Source: an uncultured Candidatus Saccharibacteria bacterium (lineage in GTDB: Bacteria; Patescibacteriota; Saccharimonadia; Saccharimonadales; Saccharimonadaceae). From it: a stretch of DNA of 64,000 nucleotides. Every line of letters begins with the position of its first letter. Position 1 is the first letter of the stretch. The notes beneath the pieces were generated by a model. It made no database searches. It worked only from the letters and a program-made list of their open reading frames with translations, and was not told the origin of the DNA. Shown piece after piece: positions 8,601 through 17,055 of this stretch. The position numbers were made by a program, and so were the translations under genes. The DNA lies in assembly GCA_938045445.1 (NCBI GenBank), contig CALIMM010000010.1:27926-91925 (forward strand), in the 5' to 3' direction.

Positions 8601-9382
8601 TGTGGGAGCGCGAGCTGATTGGTCTCTACATTAGTGCGCACCCGCTCGACAACTACGACACGTTCTTTGCTGAGCAGACCGTGCCACTGCGTAATGTCTC
8701 GCCGCAGATCGACGGCCAGACAGTAACGATCGGTGGCCTCGTGACGCGCCTGCGGACGATTGTGACGAAGTCGGGCAGCAAGATGGCCTTTGTAGGAATT
8801 GAGGACAAATCGGGTGAGAGTGAGATTATTATTTTCCCGAATCTGTATGAGAAGCTTGCTGGCCAGCTAGAGCAAGATGTGGTAATCACTGCCAGTGGCA
8901 AGGTGAGCGCGCGCGATCGTGATGGCAACATTGGTGATGAAGCAAAGCTAATTGCCAATGAAATCACCGTCGTGACTGATACCGACTTAGCCGAATACCA
9001 AGCAACTGGTCGCGCGATGTCTGCACCAACCGGCCCAGCAGCTACGCCCCGCCGCCGGTCATCATCGCAGAAGAATACTACCCAGCGTTCAGCGCGAGCA
9101 TCGGCAGGCACGACAGCACCGTCAACACCACAGGCCCCGCCACCCAAACCGCTTGATACACTCCCAACGGTCTATGTGCGGGTCAAGAACCCCGATGATA
9201 TGGCTGCTCTTACGAAGTTTAAGCAGCTGTGTACAGAAAACCCAGGCCAGCACGATATTATTATGATGCTCGGTGATGACAAAACATCGGCAATCCGCTT
9301 GCCGTTCCGGGTCGACGTGCAGCAGCAGCTGCAGGACGAGCTTGCGCAGATCCTCGGTAGTGACTGCGTTGTTGTTAAATAA
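5672..9382 (+). CDS. dnaE: DNA polymerase III subunit alpha
   Basis: This is the 1236-residue DnaE-type replicative polymerase. An N-terminal PHP domain begins at once (H16-L-H18-N-H20), so no later start is possible. The polymerase core has the catalytic P-D-I-D-V-D motif near residues 431-436 and the third acidic segment near 585 (L-K-M-D-F-L-G). A helix-hairpin-helix and beta-clamp region follow, then an OB fold at about 1015-1090 (V-T-I-G-G-L). Residues about 1110-1165 form a Ser/Thr/Pro/Arg linker ahead of a small C-terminal domain, which is the tau-binding position. Spaced Asp and Glu residues of the active site are intact. Confidence 0.97.
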   Translation: MSSHSSPALQPSDFVHLHNHTHHSLLDGLTKIGDLVSTVKDYGMTAAAITDHGTMSGVLDYYKTAKAAGVKPILGIEAYVAARSRFDRDPAKDKMRYHLTIIAMNNQGYHNLMRLSTKANLEGMYYKPRIDHDLLEELNEGLIVLSGCASGEIGEALRYDDYAKAVEIAQWYKRVFGDRYYLELQDHGHPESNTHWDVQAKINEGLRRMAEELDIPLVVTCDGHYLTHDFQDAHEILLCVGTGSFLSDEKRMSLKDFELHLTDPRDIIARWGRELPEAITNTKQIADRCTVDIELGKILIPKYPLPESETSEHSYLHKLVYRGLAQRYNGIKPEDTADQLPEQIIPTLADDVRERAKMELGVMASMGYEGYFLIVQDFINWGKSQGIVFGPGRGSAAGSIIAYALNITDLDPLKYGLLFERFLNPDRISMPDIDVDIQDTRRDEVIEYCANKYGHDHVSNIVTFGKMAARAAVRDVARVLEVPYAESDRLAKMVPPPAQGRHIPLAVSTKEDPDLKHEYETNPTAKQVFDYAIQLEGTIRSHGVHACGVVIAPDELVKYIPLEQAQKGVVATQFPMGEVEDLGLLKMDFLGLSNLSIINNAMRIIRKVYGDTIDLSTLPLDDEETYKLFQRGDTTGVFQLESAGMKRYLRALKPSHFEDIIAMVALYRPGPMQFIDSFIRRKHGEEEITYLHPGMKSSLENTYGILVYQEQFMQISKEWCGFTGGQADTLRKAVGKKKIDLMKRVKPEFVEGAVKVGGATREMAETFWTQLEEFANYCFNKSHAACYGLIAYWTAYLKAHYPDAFMAALMTSDHDDVDRLAIEITECKHMGLTVLNPDVNESYEEFAVVPGKKQIRFGMAAVKGVGVGAVEEIVKMRDRDGKFATVEDFAKRVSTSKCNKRVWESLIKSGGFDALGDRSDLLFNLENVLAFASKLQKEALSGQTDLFGSLADSSTEVMPSIELKPAPVKHTDKERLMWERELIGLYISAHPLDNYDTFFAEQTVPLRNVSPQIDGQTVTIGGLVTRLRTIVTKSGSKMAFVGIEDKSGESEIIIFPNLYEKLAGQLEQDVVITASGKVSARDRDGNIGDEAKLIANEITVVTDTDLAEYQATGRAMSAPTGPAATPRRRSSSQKNTTQRSARASAGTTAPSTPQAPPPKPLDTLPTVYVRVKNPDDMAALTKFKQLCTENPGQHDIIMMLGDDKTSAIRLPFRVDVQQQLQDELAQILGSDCVVVK

Positions 9383-9405
9383 TGCCGTCTCCGCGAGAGG
9401 GGTGA

Positions 9406-9488
9406 CTCGCGCCGCCCTGGGAGTCTGCAGATTGCGCGTGTTATAAAGAAACTTCGAACAATTGCGTCTACGACCAGGGCGGCGCGAG
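9406..9488. repeat. Perfect 15-bp GC-rich inverted repeat between dnaE and a TrmH-family gene
   Basis: CTCGCGCCGCCCTGG (9406-9420) is exactly mirrored by CCAGGGCGGCGCGAG (9474-9488) around a 53-nt spacer. The spacer contains a TGT-TATAAA promoter-like string (9438-9446). A further GGTGGC/GCCACC hairpin lies at about 9542-9561. The two flanking genes converge here. There is no T-run, so it is not a simple terminator. A structured RNA or a decayed element end are both possible. The rest of the 9383-9625 gap shows no gene. Confidence 0.7.
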
Positions 9489-9625
9489 GCCAGATACTTG
9501 CGAGGCGAGCGAAATAAGCTCAAGCACAGGCAAGTTGTGGGCGGTGGCTTGGTCGTGCCACCTGCTGCTAGTATAACCCGATATTTGCCACAACGCAAAC
9601 AAAATGGGTACATATAATATTGCAA

Positions 9626-10162
9626 CTATCCAGCAGTTGTGAGTGTATAGAGCGCGATACCGGTCGCGACTGATACGTTAAATGATTCCTTCTGCCCTTG
9701 CATCGGAATCTCGATAATGTCATCCACAAGCATGAGCGTTTCGGCCGGAATACCATGGACTTCTTCGCCAAGCAAAAGGACGAGCTTATCTGGTGGCTGA
9801 TACTGCGAAAGATTAACAGAGGTAGGAGCTTGCTCGAGCGCAACAATGCGATACCCAGCAAACTGCGCCAGGTCGAGCTCTGGCTGGTAATCAAACGGCA
9901 CAAGAGCTTCGGCACCAAGCGCTGTCTTGTGAATCTGCTGGGTGATCTTCTCGCGAATATGTGGCAGGCGTGGGTCGGCTCGCACGGTTTCTTCTGAGTG
10001 ATAGGCACAGTGTGGTGGGGTTGGCTGAAGGGCAAGATCGGGGTAGGGCGTGTAGCCACTGAGGATGAGCCGCTGCACACCAAATCCTTCGCAGGTACGA
10101 AAGATCGATCCGACATTGTGCGCTGAGCGAATGTTGTGCGCGATAACAATAATCTCTGGCAT
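9626..10162 (-). CDS. TrmH/SpoU-family RNA 2'-O-methyltransferase
   Basis: This 178-residue SPOUT methyltransferase shows motif 1 as N-I-R-S-A-H-N-V-G-S-I-F-R-T (about residues 10-23), motif 2 as L-L-L-G-E-E-V-H-G-I, and motif 3 as I-P-M-Q-G-Q-K-E-S-F-N-V-S. These build the trefoil-knot SAM site. The target is probably ribose 2'-OH in tRNA or rRNA; size resembles TrmL but the substrate cannot be read from sequence. The ATG at 10162 is chosen over an upstream in-frame start because TATAAT ends 6 nt before it. Confidence 0.88.
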   Translation of the reverse strand: MPEIIVIAHNIRSAHNVGSIFRTCEGFGVQRLILSGYTPYPDLALQPTPPHCAYHSEETVRADPRLPHIREKITQQIHKTALGAEALVPFDYQPELDLAQFAGYRIVALEQAPTSVNLSQYQPPDKLVLLLGEEVHGIPAETLMLVDDIIEIPMQGQKESFNVSVATGIALYTLTTAG

Positions 10163-10168
10163 AGTTGT

Positions 10169-10174
10169 ATTATA
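10169..10174 (-). promoter_or_regulatory. -10 element of TrmH-family gene (leaderless type)
   Basis: On the minus strand TATAAT is followed by 6 nt and then the ATG at 10162. Transcription would start at or next to the A of the ATG. It is divergent from the promoter at 10219-10227. Confidence 0.6.
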
Positions 10175-10218
10175 CCTGAAGTGCTTTGGACTTGCCCCTA
10201 TATTTACCACGAGCTTTT

Positions 10219-10227
10219 TGTTACACT
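10219..10227 (+). promoter_or_regulatory. Extended -10 of the GspE/PilB-like ATPase gene
   Basis: TGT-TACACT with the ATG only 7 nt downstream at 10235; leaderless-type geometry. AAGAAGG lies between the two and would be at the transcript start. Confidence 0.55.
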
Positions 10228-10234
10228 AAGAAGG

Positions 10235-11857
10235 ATGAATGAAGATGAAGTCCAACAACGTCGTCGCCAGCAAGATGAGGCGTCGACCGAGCAACGATCG
10301 CGCATTCTTGGCCTCAAATACCTTGATATGCGCCCCATCGAAGAGACGCTGCCACTAGCACGCGACCTAATGACGATCGAGGAGATGCACAACCTCTATA
10401 TGCTGCCGCTAACTGACGGTAATGAGCAGGAATCGTATCAGTTTGCCGTTACGACACAAACGCCCCAGTCGGTTATCCAGCGGACGCGGCGCACGTATCA
10501 AGACCGAGGGCTACCTGTCGAATTTTATTTGATTAGCCTCAGTGCTTACCGCGTGTTGATGAACCGCTTCGACCCACCAAAGAAGATCGTCTACGATGAT
10601 ATCAAGATTGCCAAAGCGGGTGATAGCGAGACCATTGCCGAGGTGAGCCAGACGCTTGGGCGAGTCAGTAGTGAGGAGGTTTTTGACTTTTTGATCAACC
10701 AGGCGGATATGCTCGGCGCGAGCGATATCCACATCGAGAATGAGCGTCATGATATCCGGATTCGCCTCCGTGTTGATGGTGCACTTCACCCCGTCGCGAC
10801 GATTAGCCGCAGCCGCTACCGTGTGATCATGGGTGAGCTTGCTAGCCGAGCTGGTGTGTCGAGTGCTTCGATGGAACCGCAGTCGGGTCACATCCAAAAG
10901 GATGTAACGCATGGTAATGCGACGCACTTGCTCAACATCCGTGTCGAGACTGTGCCAACCATGTATGGGCAAGATGCCGTGCTGCGTCTCTTCAACTTCG
11001 ACGAGAGCTTGCTTAATCTCGACCTGCTGGGTATCCCGCCCAAGCAGCGCCAGCAGATTGATGAAATCGTTAGCCATCCGCGCGGCCTTGTGCTGATGGT
11101 TGGGCCAACGGGCTCAGGTAAATCTACCACGCTTTACAGCATGCTCAATGCCCTCAACACGACCGACCGTAAGATTATTACTCTGGAGGATCCAATCGAA
11201 TATGGCCTGGCTGGTATCTCGCAAATCCCGATTAATACGAGCGCCGGTGGGAGCTTTGGTGAGGGTTTGCGCAGCGTGCTTCGTCTCGATCCAGATGTCG
11301 TGATGGTGGGTGAGATCCGTGATGTCGATACGGCGCGCACTGCCATTCAAGCGTCGATTACCGGCCACTTGGTGATGTCGAGCTTCCATGCTAATAGTAG
11401 TAGCGCGGCCTTTAGCCGGATGATCGACCTGATTGGTGTGAACCCGATTTTTGCCAGTGCTATCCGCCTTGTGGTGGCGCAGCGTTTGGTGCGGCGTCTC
11501 GTGGACGAGACCAAAGAAGCCTATGAGCCGGATGACGCCACGCGCAGCTATGTCAAGCGAGTCCTTGCTGATATTCCTGAGGAGGTAGAGCATCCGGATC
11601 TCGACACCTTCAAACTCTGGCGGCCAGTACCAAGCGATGATGCGCCATTTGGCTACAAGGGCCGTATGGTGATTATGGAGCAGCTTATCGTGACCCCAGG
11701 TATTCAGAAGTTCATCCGCGGAGACTTTACCGATGTCCATCCAGACGTCATCGAAAAAGCCGCCCAGCGCGAAGGTATGCTCACCCTCGAGCAAATTGGC
11801 GTCCTTGCTGCTCTGCGCGGCGAGACGACGCTAGAGGAAGTCGGGCGGGTGATATAA
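10235..11857 (+). CDS. GspE/PilB-family secretion/type IV pilus ATPase
   Basis: This 540-residue protein has an N-terminal non-catalytic region (about 1-150) and a RecA-like AAA core. The core has Walker A G-P-T-G-S-G-K-S-T near residue 290, an Asp box, Walker B D-V-V-M-V-G-E-I-R-D near 353, and a His box. It powers type IV pilus assembly or type II-like secretion at the cytoplasmic membrane. The C-terminal four-cysteine zinc knuckle of many GspE/PilB proteins is absent. The start at M-N-E-D-E follows the promoter spacing. No pilin or PilC/PilM genes lie next to it, so it acts with genes located elsewhere. Confidence 0.88.
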   Translation: MNEDEVQQRRRQQDEASTEQRSRILGLKYLDMRPIEETLPLARDLMTIEEMHNLYMLPLTDGNEQESYQFAVTTQTPQSVIQRTRRTYQDRGLPVEFYLISLSAYRVLMNRFDPPKKIVYDDIKIAKAGDSETIAEVSQTLGRVSSEEVFDFLINQADMLGASDIHIENERHDIRIRLRVDGALHPVATISRSRYRVIMGELASRAGVSSASMEPQSGHIQKDVTHGNATHLLNIRVETVPTMYGQDAVLRLFNFDESLLNLDLLGIPPKQRQQIDEIVSHPRGLVLMVGPTGSGKSTTLYSMLNALNTTDRKIITLEDPIEYGLAGISQIPINTSAGGSFGEGLRSVLRLDPDVVMVGEIRDVDTARTAIQASITGHLVMSSFHANSSSAAFSRMIDLIGVNPIFASAIRLVVAQRLVRRLVDETKEAYEPDDATRSYVKRVLADIPEEVEHPDLDTFKLWRPVPSDDAPFGYKGRMVIMEQLIVTPGIQKFIRGDFTDVHPDVIEKAAQREGMLTLEQIGVLAALRGETTLEEVGRVI

Positions 11858-11918
11858 TGCGCTATCTTGCTGAAGAATACTTAGGGCCGATCTGTACTAT
11901 GTATTATATAGCGGATTT

Positions 11919-11947
11919 TTGACAAAGTATCATTTTTTGCGTATTAT
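11919..11947 (+). promoter_or_regulatory. Consensus promoter of the 591-residue orphan
   Basis: TTGACA (11919-11924), 17 nt, TATTAT (11942-11947), then 8 nt to the ATG at 11956. This is a near-consensus sigma-70-type promoter with essentially no leader. Confidence 0.7.
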
Positions 11948-11955
11948 ATTATGGC

Positions 11956-13731
11956 ATGTCGCATGAACAGATTGATTATCCACGAGAACCCGAATCACTT
12001 CAAGTGTCTGTCATAGACCGTAACCTTAGTGGAGAAGAGCTTAGCATAACGCTACCAGACAATGTTGGTAAAATGCCGTCTAGTGAGCGTGAGTCGAGCC
12101 TAAACGAACGGCAGTTAGAAGAAGATATAGCATCACTCAATGCGAGTTTTACAGTCTTTGGTGGTGTGCTTGAGCACTTATCGCTTGTGATGCAACAGCA
12201 TAAGGAGGCGGCTATAGCTATGCAAAATACTGAGCATACGCTTCGGCAGTGCCACTTTACGAGTGAGAGGTATAAATACTGCGTGCGTCGTGCACTATTG
12301 TGCGAAGCTAACTCGTGGCGTACAGCAAATATGCGATTGTATCCGGCAGCAGCGGAGCGTGCACAGCAATACATCAATAAGCAGCGCGACAAGCTAGCGA
12401 TGCGAAGTGTGCGCGCCGTTAAGACGGTATTTCTGGCTGGCGGAATAGTGCAGGTGCCAGATTGGTGTCATACGGTTATTCCAAAGCGTACTGAATGGCA
12501 GCAGGATAAAGCTCTGCTACCATCGGCAGCTAACGATATATACCAAAAGTTAGTTCAGGAGGCAGTCGATTGGGCAGTAGCGCAGTGCGAACAGATAGCC
12601 TTTGATGAGCCACAGCAATCATGCTACGATGACGAAATTGCAATCTGTAAACCGGAGAGTCAACATCTCGATGCATTGCAAACAGAGCATGCAGCGTTAG
12701 TTGCGCAAGCTCGGCAGCTTGAACAATCGCGAGACGAGGAATATACAACGGTACCGGCTGATACGTTGCTGTCCTTCTGCCACTACCTCACAGAGCATAT
12801 ACCACAGATTAGCCAGACGCAAATCGCGCTCTTACAATGGTTTGATCGATCGGATAAGGCGATAACTCATGATATAGCACAGCGCTTGGTTGATCGCCTC
12901 TGGCCAAAGAGTGCACAGCACGCTGATCGTCAGTTAATTGATATGCAAACGGAACAGATCATTGCTGAGGCGGCTGAGCGGCTAGCCAATGCATTGGTAG
13001 CGTACCAACCGACAGCTGACCAGCTAGCAACCCATGATTTGCTAAATGTATCTAGCAATAAACGACGCAGCATGCAGGACTCAGTAGATATACTGCCTAA
13101 CAAGTCGAATCAGCCAGATAATGTCACGTCGCTGCCAGTATCAGAACCACTACACCCTCGTGCAGAAACCGAACATGTGTCGCTTGATTACCTTACCGTG
13201 CCGCACAAGCTTGTACCATGGCTTGAGGTGGATAGTCGTGATAGTACAGTGAGTTGTAAAGTTGTTGTCGATAACGTACCTGGGGCGCTTGTGATCGATT
13301 GCCGTAGCAAAGCACTGCAAGAAATTGAGCGTCGAATGGACGGCTACAGGTCAACACCGTGGGATTATATAGCACCAAATGTACAGCAACGTCTCACACA
13401 CTATGCTCAGGTGGCTATGTCGGACGGTGGTTTAATTCATGCTGGTAAATTCTCAAGCGTTGATAAAAACGGTGAATCGACTTACCCGCACCCTGTGATT
13501 TACAGTAAGGACGCGAAGCACAATGTGATGCGTGTCTACATATCGAACCTACGGGTCAACCAGATGGACAATACACTTGCAGGCGTGCGTGAGCAACTCA
13601 CAGCAATGCAGGTGCACGAATTGATTATGCTGATCGGTGTTTGTGACAAGCAGCACCAGCTGGCGACATTGGCAGAAATTACCGGACGCTCTCGACGAGA
13701 GCTACGCAAACAGCGCGTAGGTAGCATTTAA
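11956..13731 (+). CDS. Large unrecognised cytoplasmic protein
   Basis: This 591-residue protein matches no family I recognise. It has no signal peptide or membrane span. Residues about 50-140 look like a long charged helical region, with more Gln-rich helices at about 210-240. A polar linker lies around 345-400. A more compact C-terminal part (about 405-591) contains V-K/V-V-D-N-V strands and ends in a basic R-R-E-L-R-K-Q-R helix. Codon use is more AT-rich than the flanking housekeeping genes. It is monocistronic, with its own near-consensus promoter and a strong terminator, which suggests a recently acquired or lineage-specific gene. Confidence 0.7.
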   Translation: MSHEQIDYPREPESLQVSVIDRNLSGEELSITLPDNVGKMPSSERESSLNERQLEEDIASLNASFTVFGGVLEHLSLVMQQHKEAAIAMQNTEHTLRQCHFTSERYKYCVRRALLCEANSWRTANMRLYPAAAERAQQYINKQRDKLAMRSVRAVKTVFLAGGIVQVPDWCHTVIPKRTEWQQDKALLPSAANDIYQKLVQEAVDWAVAQCEQIAFDEPQQSCYDDEIAICKPESQHLDALQTEHAALVAQARQLEQSRDEEYTTVPADTLLSFCHYLTEHIPQISQTQIALLQWFDRSDKAITHDIAQRLVDRLWPKSAQHADRQLIDMQTEQIIAEAAERLANALVAYQPTADQLATHDLLNVSSNKRRSMQDSVDILPNKSNQPDNVTSLPVSEPLHPRAETEHVSLDYLTVPHKLVPWLEVDSRDSTVSCKVVVDNVPGALVIDCRSKALQEIERRMDGYRSTPWDYIAPNVQQRLTHYAQVAMSDGGLIHAGKFSSVDKNGESTYPHPVIYSKDAKHNVMRVYISNLRVNQMDNTLAGVREQLTAMQVHELIMLIGVCDKQHQLATLAEITGRSRRELRKQRVGSI

Positions 13732-13744
13732 AGAGAAACCGTGC

Positions 13745-13789
13745 AGAAATAAAACTACGTGGCTTTGTATGCTACGTAGTTTTATTTCT
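13745..13789. terminator. Strong intrinsic terminator, bidirectional
   Basis: Perfect 16-bp stem: AGAAATAAAACTACGT (13745-13760) pairs with ACGTAGTTTTATTTCT (13774-13789) around a 13-nt loop. The A-rich and T-rich arms allow termination on both strands. It closes the 11956-13731 gene. Confidence 0.85.
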
Positions 13790-13915
13790 TGGGCTTGCTG
13801 TCTCTTGCGTGACAAAACTCACCGATATAACCAGTGCTCTACGAGGTTACGTGAGGTATATAAAGTGAGAAGGCAAGATTTAGGAATGTAGACCTTGGCG
13901 AGTATAAATATTGAC

Positions 13916-15049
13916 CTAGCGAATAACCTTCGCCACAGCCTCCACTACGCGTTCATCAAATGGTGAGGGGATGACGTAGTCTGCTGTGGGTTCATCGACC
14001 AGCGCTGCCAGCGCCTGGGCGGCGGCGAGCTTGTGCTCGTCGGTGATTTTTTGCACGCCATTATCGAGCGCACCACGGAAGATACCTGGGAAGGCCAGGG
14101 CGTTATTGACTTGGTTGGGGAAGTCGCTGCGGCCAGTGGCGATGACGGCAGCGCCGGCTGCTTTGGCGCTATCTGGCATGATTTCTGGCACTGGGTTGGC
14201 CAGGGCAAAGATAATCGGGTCTTTGGCCATCATCCCGACGAGCTCTGGGGTCAGCAACCCGGCGCGCGATACACCAATGAATACATCGGCATCTGCCATG
14301 GCGTCTTCCAGCGACCCCTGCTGCGCGGCATCAACGTACGCAAGCAGGGCAGTCTTTTCGGCGTTGAGGTCGGTGCGGTGGCTGCCCACGATGCCTTTGC
14401 TATCAACCGCCACGATATGCCGAGCGCCGTAAGTATGCAGTAACTTAATAATAGCAGTGCCAGCAGCGCCAGCGCCGACCACGACAAATTTGCTATCAGC
14501 CAGGCTGCGGCCCGTCAGCTTGGCAGCGTTGATGAGCCCAGCTAGTACCACCACAGCCGTGCCGTGCTGGTCGTCGTGGAAAACGGGGATATCCAGCTCG
14601 GCCTTGAGGCGCTCCTCAATCTCGAAGCACTTGGGCGCGGCGATATCCTCGAGATTAATGGCGCCAAAGCTTGGTGCGATTGCCTTAACCGTAGCGATAA
14701 TCTCCTCTGGCTGGTGCACGTCGAGCACGATTGGCACGGCATCGACACCAGCAAAATGCTTAAATAGCAGCGCCTTACCTTCCATAACCGGCATGGCTGC
14801 CTTGGGGCCGAGGTTGCCTAGACCTAGGATGGCCGAACCATCACTAATGACTGCCACGAGGTTATTCGTCCAGGTGTAGGTTGGCAGCGTAGCGGGGTCA
14901 TCTGCAATCGCCTTGCTCACTGCGCCCACGCCAGGGCTGTAGTAGCTGCTAAGTTTATCGCGATCAAGCTCATCGCTATCGCGTAGGCTAGTGGTGATTT
15001 TGCCCTTATATTTTTTGTGTAGGTCGAGTGCAAGTTTGTTATAATCCAT
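13916..15049 (-). CDS. NAD(P)-dependent malic enzyme
   Basis: This 377-residue enzyme decarboxylates malate to pyruvate with NAD(P) reduction, one of few central-carbon steps visible here. The catalytic Tyr is in Y-Y-S-P-G-V (about residues 36-41). The metal and nucleotide motifs include S-D-G-S-A-I-L-G-L-G-N-L-G near residue 73, H-D-D-Q-H-G-T-A, and the Rossmann turn G-A-G-A-A-G-T-A near 175. The length fits the short bacterial form without a phosphotransacetylase domain. The start at 15049 follows the 7-nt spacing from TATACT. The gene is transcribed opposite to both neighbours. Confidence 0.95.
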   Translation of the reverse strand: MDYNKLALDLHKKYKGKITTSLRDSDELDRDKLSSYYSPGVGAVSKAIADDPATLPTYTWTNNLVAVISDGSAILGLGNLGPKAAMPVMEGKALLFKHFAGVDAVPIVLDVHQPEEIIATVKAIAPSFGAINLEDIAAPKCFEIEERLKAELDIPVFHDDQHGTAVVVLAGLINAAKLTGRSLADSKFVVVGAGAAGTAIIKLLHTYGARHIVAVDSKGIVGSHRTDLNAEKTALLAYVDAAQQGSLEDAMADADVFIGVSRAGLLTPELVGMMAKDPIIFALANPVPEIMPDSAKAAGAAVIATGRSDFPNQVNNALAFPGIFRGALDNGVQKITDEHKLAAAQALAALVDEPTADYVIPSPFDERVVEAVAKVIR

Positions 15050-15056
15050 ACGCTCT

Positions 15057-15065
15057 AGTATACCA
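15057..15065 (-). promoter_or_regulatory. Extended -10 of the malic enzyme gene
   Basis: On the minus strand TGG-TATACT ends 7 nt before the ATG at 15049, again the leaderless geometry. Confidence 0.65.
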
Positions 15066-15209
15066 CGCATGCCAGAAAGAGTATGGGTGAGCCCAAGGAT
15101 AAACAGCTGTCATTGCAATACTTTCGCGCCAAATGCTATTATATGATGCATGATACAAACCGAGCAAGGAGCCCTGCATAGCCCCAGCGGCTCATAATAC
15201 GGAGTGATA

Positions 15210-16958
15210 ATGAAAAGATCTATAGACCAGCAGCCATCTCATCACGAGTATGCATCTACAAGAATAGAAGTTGCAATCAAAGAAGATAATAAGCTCCATA
15301 GAAAATTCAAGCTGGCCCTTCGTGACGAGAAGAAATCAAAACACGAGAAGGATATTTATATGCGGGCCAAGTCGATAATTAAAAACGACCAGCAAGAAGC
15401 GCTCGAGGAGCTTGTGCAGACTGGCGAGAGGAGCATGGTGCCACCAGGTGTTCTCCAACGCTACCAAGAGGAGCGAGCAATCTGCGAGGCTACGCTTGCC
15501 GCAATAGCCGAAGAAGAAAGACAATCAATGGAGGAGGATGGCGGTTATGAAGCAGAAGATGAAGTGATGGAAGCTGCAACGCATCTTGGCTATGCGCCAT
15601 TGATGCCCGATGAAGCAGCAGAGCAGGCTAATGAAATATATAACGCAACCCCGCTTGGCAAAGACGTACAGCAGCAGCGCCAAATCGTTAAAGATAGGAT
15701 TGGTGAGCTTAACGCTGAGCTAGCGTACTATATGGGTCTCACAGAGCCGCCTTTGGCAGTCGTATCTGAGGAAACAGCAATTCGTATCTGGGGCGAAGAA
15801 GCGGTTGAGAAAGCGCAATCGACTGGTGATGAGAGTGAGCCCGGGTATATTCATGTCTTCCCTGATGATGGTCGAACAATACCTCAAGACAGCAAGCGAG
15901 GATATGATGGCCGTGCTCCGTCAGAGTTTATCAAAAAGGACGCTAGCCTGCGGATAGCAGAGGTGCTTGTGGGGTCTGCTGGCGAAGCGTGGACGATGCA
16001 AGAATTGGGCAATGAGGTCTACGACCCAGAGAAAGTGCGTACAAAACTTGGGCGATATAATCGAGTGAGTGCCCTGCTAAATATTGACCAAAAACCAGAT
16101 AACCGCAGTGCGATTATCTCAGACGAATTAGCGCGCCACGACCTTGTCCTTCAGCGCGGCCGGCGATACCTCATAGATGAGCATGGTCGGCGACGTGATC
16201 CAATCACTGTTTATCGTGCGGTATCAGTTGAGGTTGCCGGGCAAGAATCGGTAGAAGAGCAAAGAAATGGCCGTCATGCCAAACACCAGATTCAGATTGA
16301 GTGGACACCACAGGATACTGCAGCTGCAGCGCATGAAGCAGCCAACACTACTCGCAGCGAGACATCACGAACCACTGATAATACAAAACATGAATCTTCG
16401 GCCAGTAGCGTGCCAGACATCGATGATGCACTGGCAAAGCGAGCTCTCGAGGCTGCCCGTGCTGCCGCTAACCTTCAAGCAGCAGAAGCCAAAGAGCAGC
16501 AAGAAGCCCTCCACGCTGCAGAGGCCGCCCTCAGTGCAGAAGTGCGCGTCCAGATCGAGCAGCTTGTAGAGCTTGCACAGCCACTGATGGATTCCTTGCT
16601 AGAAAATAGCGTAGATGATGATGCAGACGAGCAGGTATTTCGCATTCAAGATTTGCCAGGGATGGAGAGCCAATATGCCTCAGAGTACAACCTAGAGATA
16701 TTCCTCAACAAAGCTCGGCAGGCTGGGCTCATCAATAAAAAACAGCTGCGCAATCGTGCGCTGCCGTCTGCTGGTGAGGCGCTTGTGCTTCTCCTTTATG
16801 CATACGACCCGCAGACGATGTATGACCTAGTGCGCAATGATGCTGCCAAGCGTGTGCTCCAGCATAAATTCCAGCAAGCGTACGAGAACAGAGCTGCACA
16901 GGTAGTGAACCGCCGCGAAGGTGGAGCAAGCGCAGCCCAAGAAAGCACCACCAGCTAA
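15210..16958 (+). CDS. Large unrecognised acidic protein with a winged-helix-like core
   Basis: This 582-residue cytoplasmic protein belongs to no family I can name. The N-terminal about 120 residues are highly charged helices. A segment near 245-335 reads like a winged helix: an S-L-R-I-A-E-V-L-V-G-S-A-G-E-A-W-T-M-Q-E-L helix-turn-helix followed by strand pairs. A Thr/Ser/Ala-rich linker (about 370-400) leads to an Ala/Gln/Glu coiled coil (about 405-455) and a helical C-terminus. CGGAG lies 5 nt before the ATG at 15210. A lipoprotein gene follows about 100 nt downstream. Confidence 0.7.
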   Translation: MKRSIDQQPSHHEYASTRIEVAIKEDNKLHRKFKLALRDEKKSKHEKDIYMRAKSIIKNDQQEALEELVQTGERSMVPPGVLQRYQEERAICEATLAAIAEEERQSMEEDGGYEAEDEVMEAATHLGYAPLMPDEAAEQANEIYNATPLGKDVQQQRQIVKDRIGELNAELAYYMGLTEPPLAVVSEETAIRIWGEEAVEKAQSTGDESEPGYIHVFPDDGRTIPQDSKRGYDGRAPSEFIKKDASLRIAEVLVGSAGEAWTMQELGNEVYDPEKVRTKLGRYNRVSALLNIDQKPDNRSAIISDELARHDLVLQRGRRYLIDEHGRRRDPITVYRAVSVEVAGQESVEEQRNGRHAKHQIQIEWTPQDTAAAAHEAANTTRSETSRTTDNTKHESSASSVPDIDDALAKRALEAARAAANLQAAEAKEQQEALHAAEAALSAEVRVQIEQLVELAQPLMDSLLENSVDDDADEQVFRIQDLPGMESQYASEYNLEIFLNKARQAGLINKKQLRNRALPSAGEALVLLLYAYDPQTMYDLVRNDAAKRVLQHKFQQAYENRAAQVVNRREGGASAAQESTTS

Positions 16959-17055
16959 ACTAGTTGCTATATATACCAAAGTGCGGTATAGTTTAGATTA
17001 TAAATCCAAAATAGGCATCATCTACCAGTGATGATACAGAGAAAGAGGAGGAAAA

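Noticed and set aside
9438..9446. TGTTATAAA as a promoter inside the inverted-repeat spacer
   Set aside because: No -35 and no downstream gene in that direction; probably chance in an AT-rich loop.
13986..14879. Plus-strand frames opposite the malic enzyme
   Set aside because: They mirror the minus-strand gene, lack start signals and have no domain.
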